A DNA stretch of 64,000 bases from the NCBI GenBank assembly GCA_014584345.1, contig JACTNB010000021.1, forward strand, positions 186,001 through 250,000, given 5' to 3'. The translations under genes were made by a program, and so were the position numbers. The number at the start of each line of letters is the position of its first letter. The stretch's first letter is position 1. The notes under the pieces are model-generated. The model was not told where the DNA came from, ran no database searches, and saw only the letters and a list, made by a program, of their open reading frames with translations. Shown one piece after another: positions 63,575 through 64,000 of the stretch. The DNA is from Planctomycetota bacterium (GTDB taxonomy: Bacteria; Planctomycetota; Planctomycetia; Planctomycetales; Planctomycetaceae).

Positions 63575-64000
63575 ATGGGACTTTTAGATAAACTTCGCGG
63601 CGAATTTATTGATATCATCGAGTGGATCGATGATTCTCGACACACCCTTGTCTGGCGATTTCCCCGCTACCACAACGAAATCAAAAACGGGGCCCAGTTG
63701 ATCGTGCGGCCCGGGCAGATGGCCATTTTTGTCCATCGCGGCGAAATTGCGGACGTCTTCGAACCGGGAAATTATAGCCTGACCGCCGATAACCTGCCCA
63801 TTCTGTCCACGCTGCAAGGCTGGAAGTATGGATTCAACAGTCCCTTCCGTTCGGAAGTTTACTTTGTCAGCACCAGACAGCTGACCGATCTGAAATGGGG
63901 AACCCCCAACCCGATTATGATGCGGGATGCCGATTTCGGTCCCATTCGGCTGCGCGCGTTTGGCACTTACGCCTTGCGAGCAACCGACCCGCGAGCCCTG
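63575..64000 (+). CDS. SPFH-domain/YdjI-like protein (5' part, runs off the window)
   Basis: The first 142 codons are visible. The translation begins MGLLDKLRGEFIDIIEWIDD, then HTLVWRFPRYHNEIKNGAQLIVRPGQMAIFVHRGEIAD and VFEPGNYSLTADNLPILSTLQGWKYG. This is the start of the SPFH-domain, virion-core-like family (B. subtilis YdjI type), cytoplasmic proteins related to stomatins and flotillins, usually encoded with phage-shock or TerD-type genes. The ATG at 63575 has GGGGAG nine bases upstream. The later part, which often includes a zinc ribbon, is not in the window. Confidence 0.82.
   Translation, partial: MGLLDKLRGEFIDIIEWIDDSRHTLVWRFPRYHNEIKNGAQLIVRPGQMAIFVHRGEIADVFEPGNYSLTADNLPILSTLQGWKYGFNSPFRSEVYFVSTRQLTDLKWGTPNPIMMRDADFGPIRLRAFGTYALRATDPRAL

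Overview
The window comes from a bacterial chromosome, most likely a planctomycete (Planctomycetota). The basis is the protein content: a secreted sulfatase, a secreted pectate-lyase-like protein, a squalene-oxidase-like/HEAT protein, a CxxCH haem-binding-domain protein, very large proteins without recognisable domains, FHA and PP2C signalling proteins, a short RpoD-like sigma factor and many lipoproteins. Genes are loosely packed, lie on both strands, and are often separated by 200-1000 bp of apparently empty DNA. I see no rRNA, tRNA, CRISPR array, prophage or complete insertion sequence. Genus-level placement is not possible by eye.

Layout. 1-3305: 5' part of an M29 aminopeptidase gene, then a minus-strand ferrous-iron uptake operon (feoA, feoB, small Cys-rich membrane protein). 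3306-4387: a long gene-free stretch. 4388-7556: beta-ketoacyl-ACP synthase, acyl carrier protein and a CrtI-like FAD oxidoreductase, a compact lipid-modification cluster. 7829-12043: two small hypothetical proteins, an FHA protein and a large PpiD/SurA-like foldase gene broken by a frameshift inside a 15-bp tandem repeat. 12440-17760: topA and a SulP transporter fused to a carbonic-anhydrase-like domain that has lost its zinc cysteines. 17826-18069: nested inverted-repeat element. 18221-21521: sulfatase plus squalene-oxidase-like protein. 21858-25876: zinc-finger-less DksA/TraR protein, lipoprotein, sigma factor, zinc-type ABC permease. 25913-33148: minus-strand genes including a LolD-like ATPase, acpS, haem-binding protein, a possible nuclease-like protein, a lipoprotein, a polytopic membrane protein, PP2C phosphatase and a PIG-L deacetylase. 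33532-39215: a 1377-residue protein of unknown function and two small unknowns. 39289-51770: mutL, SGNH esterase, tilS, rny, trpE, a secreted protein, hemW, rimO and a CDP-alcohol phosphatidyltransferase. 51923-56000: secreted pectate-lyase-like protein, gamma-glutamyltranspeptidase and a Tat-exported phosphoesterase. 56142-59376: glycosyltransferase and asparagine-synthase-type amidotransferase. 59602-64000: TPR protein, dprA, ispH and the start of an SPFH protein.

Most of the window is housekeeping (DNA repair, tRNA modification, RNA decay, isoprenoid, haem and tryptophan synthesis) mixed with secreted polysaccharide-degrading functions. The points most worth a second look are the KAS/ACP/CrtI-like trio, the frameshifted repeat gene, the degenerate carbonic anhydrase domain of the SulP protein, the nested inverted repeat and the structured leader of the TPR gene. 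Start codons were chosen from visible ribosome binding sites and from where conserved sequence begins; several genes appear to use GTG.
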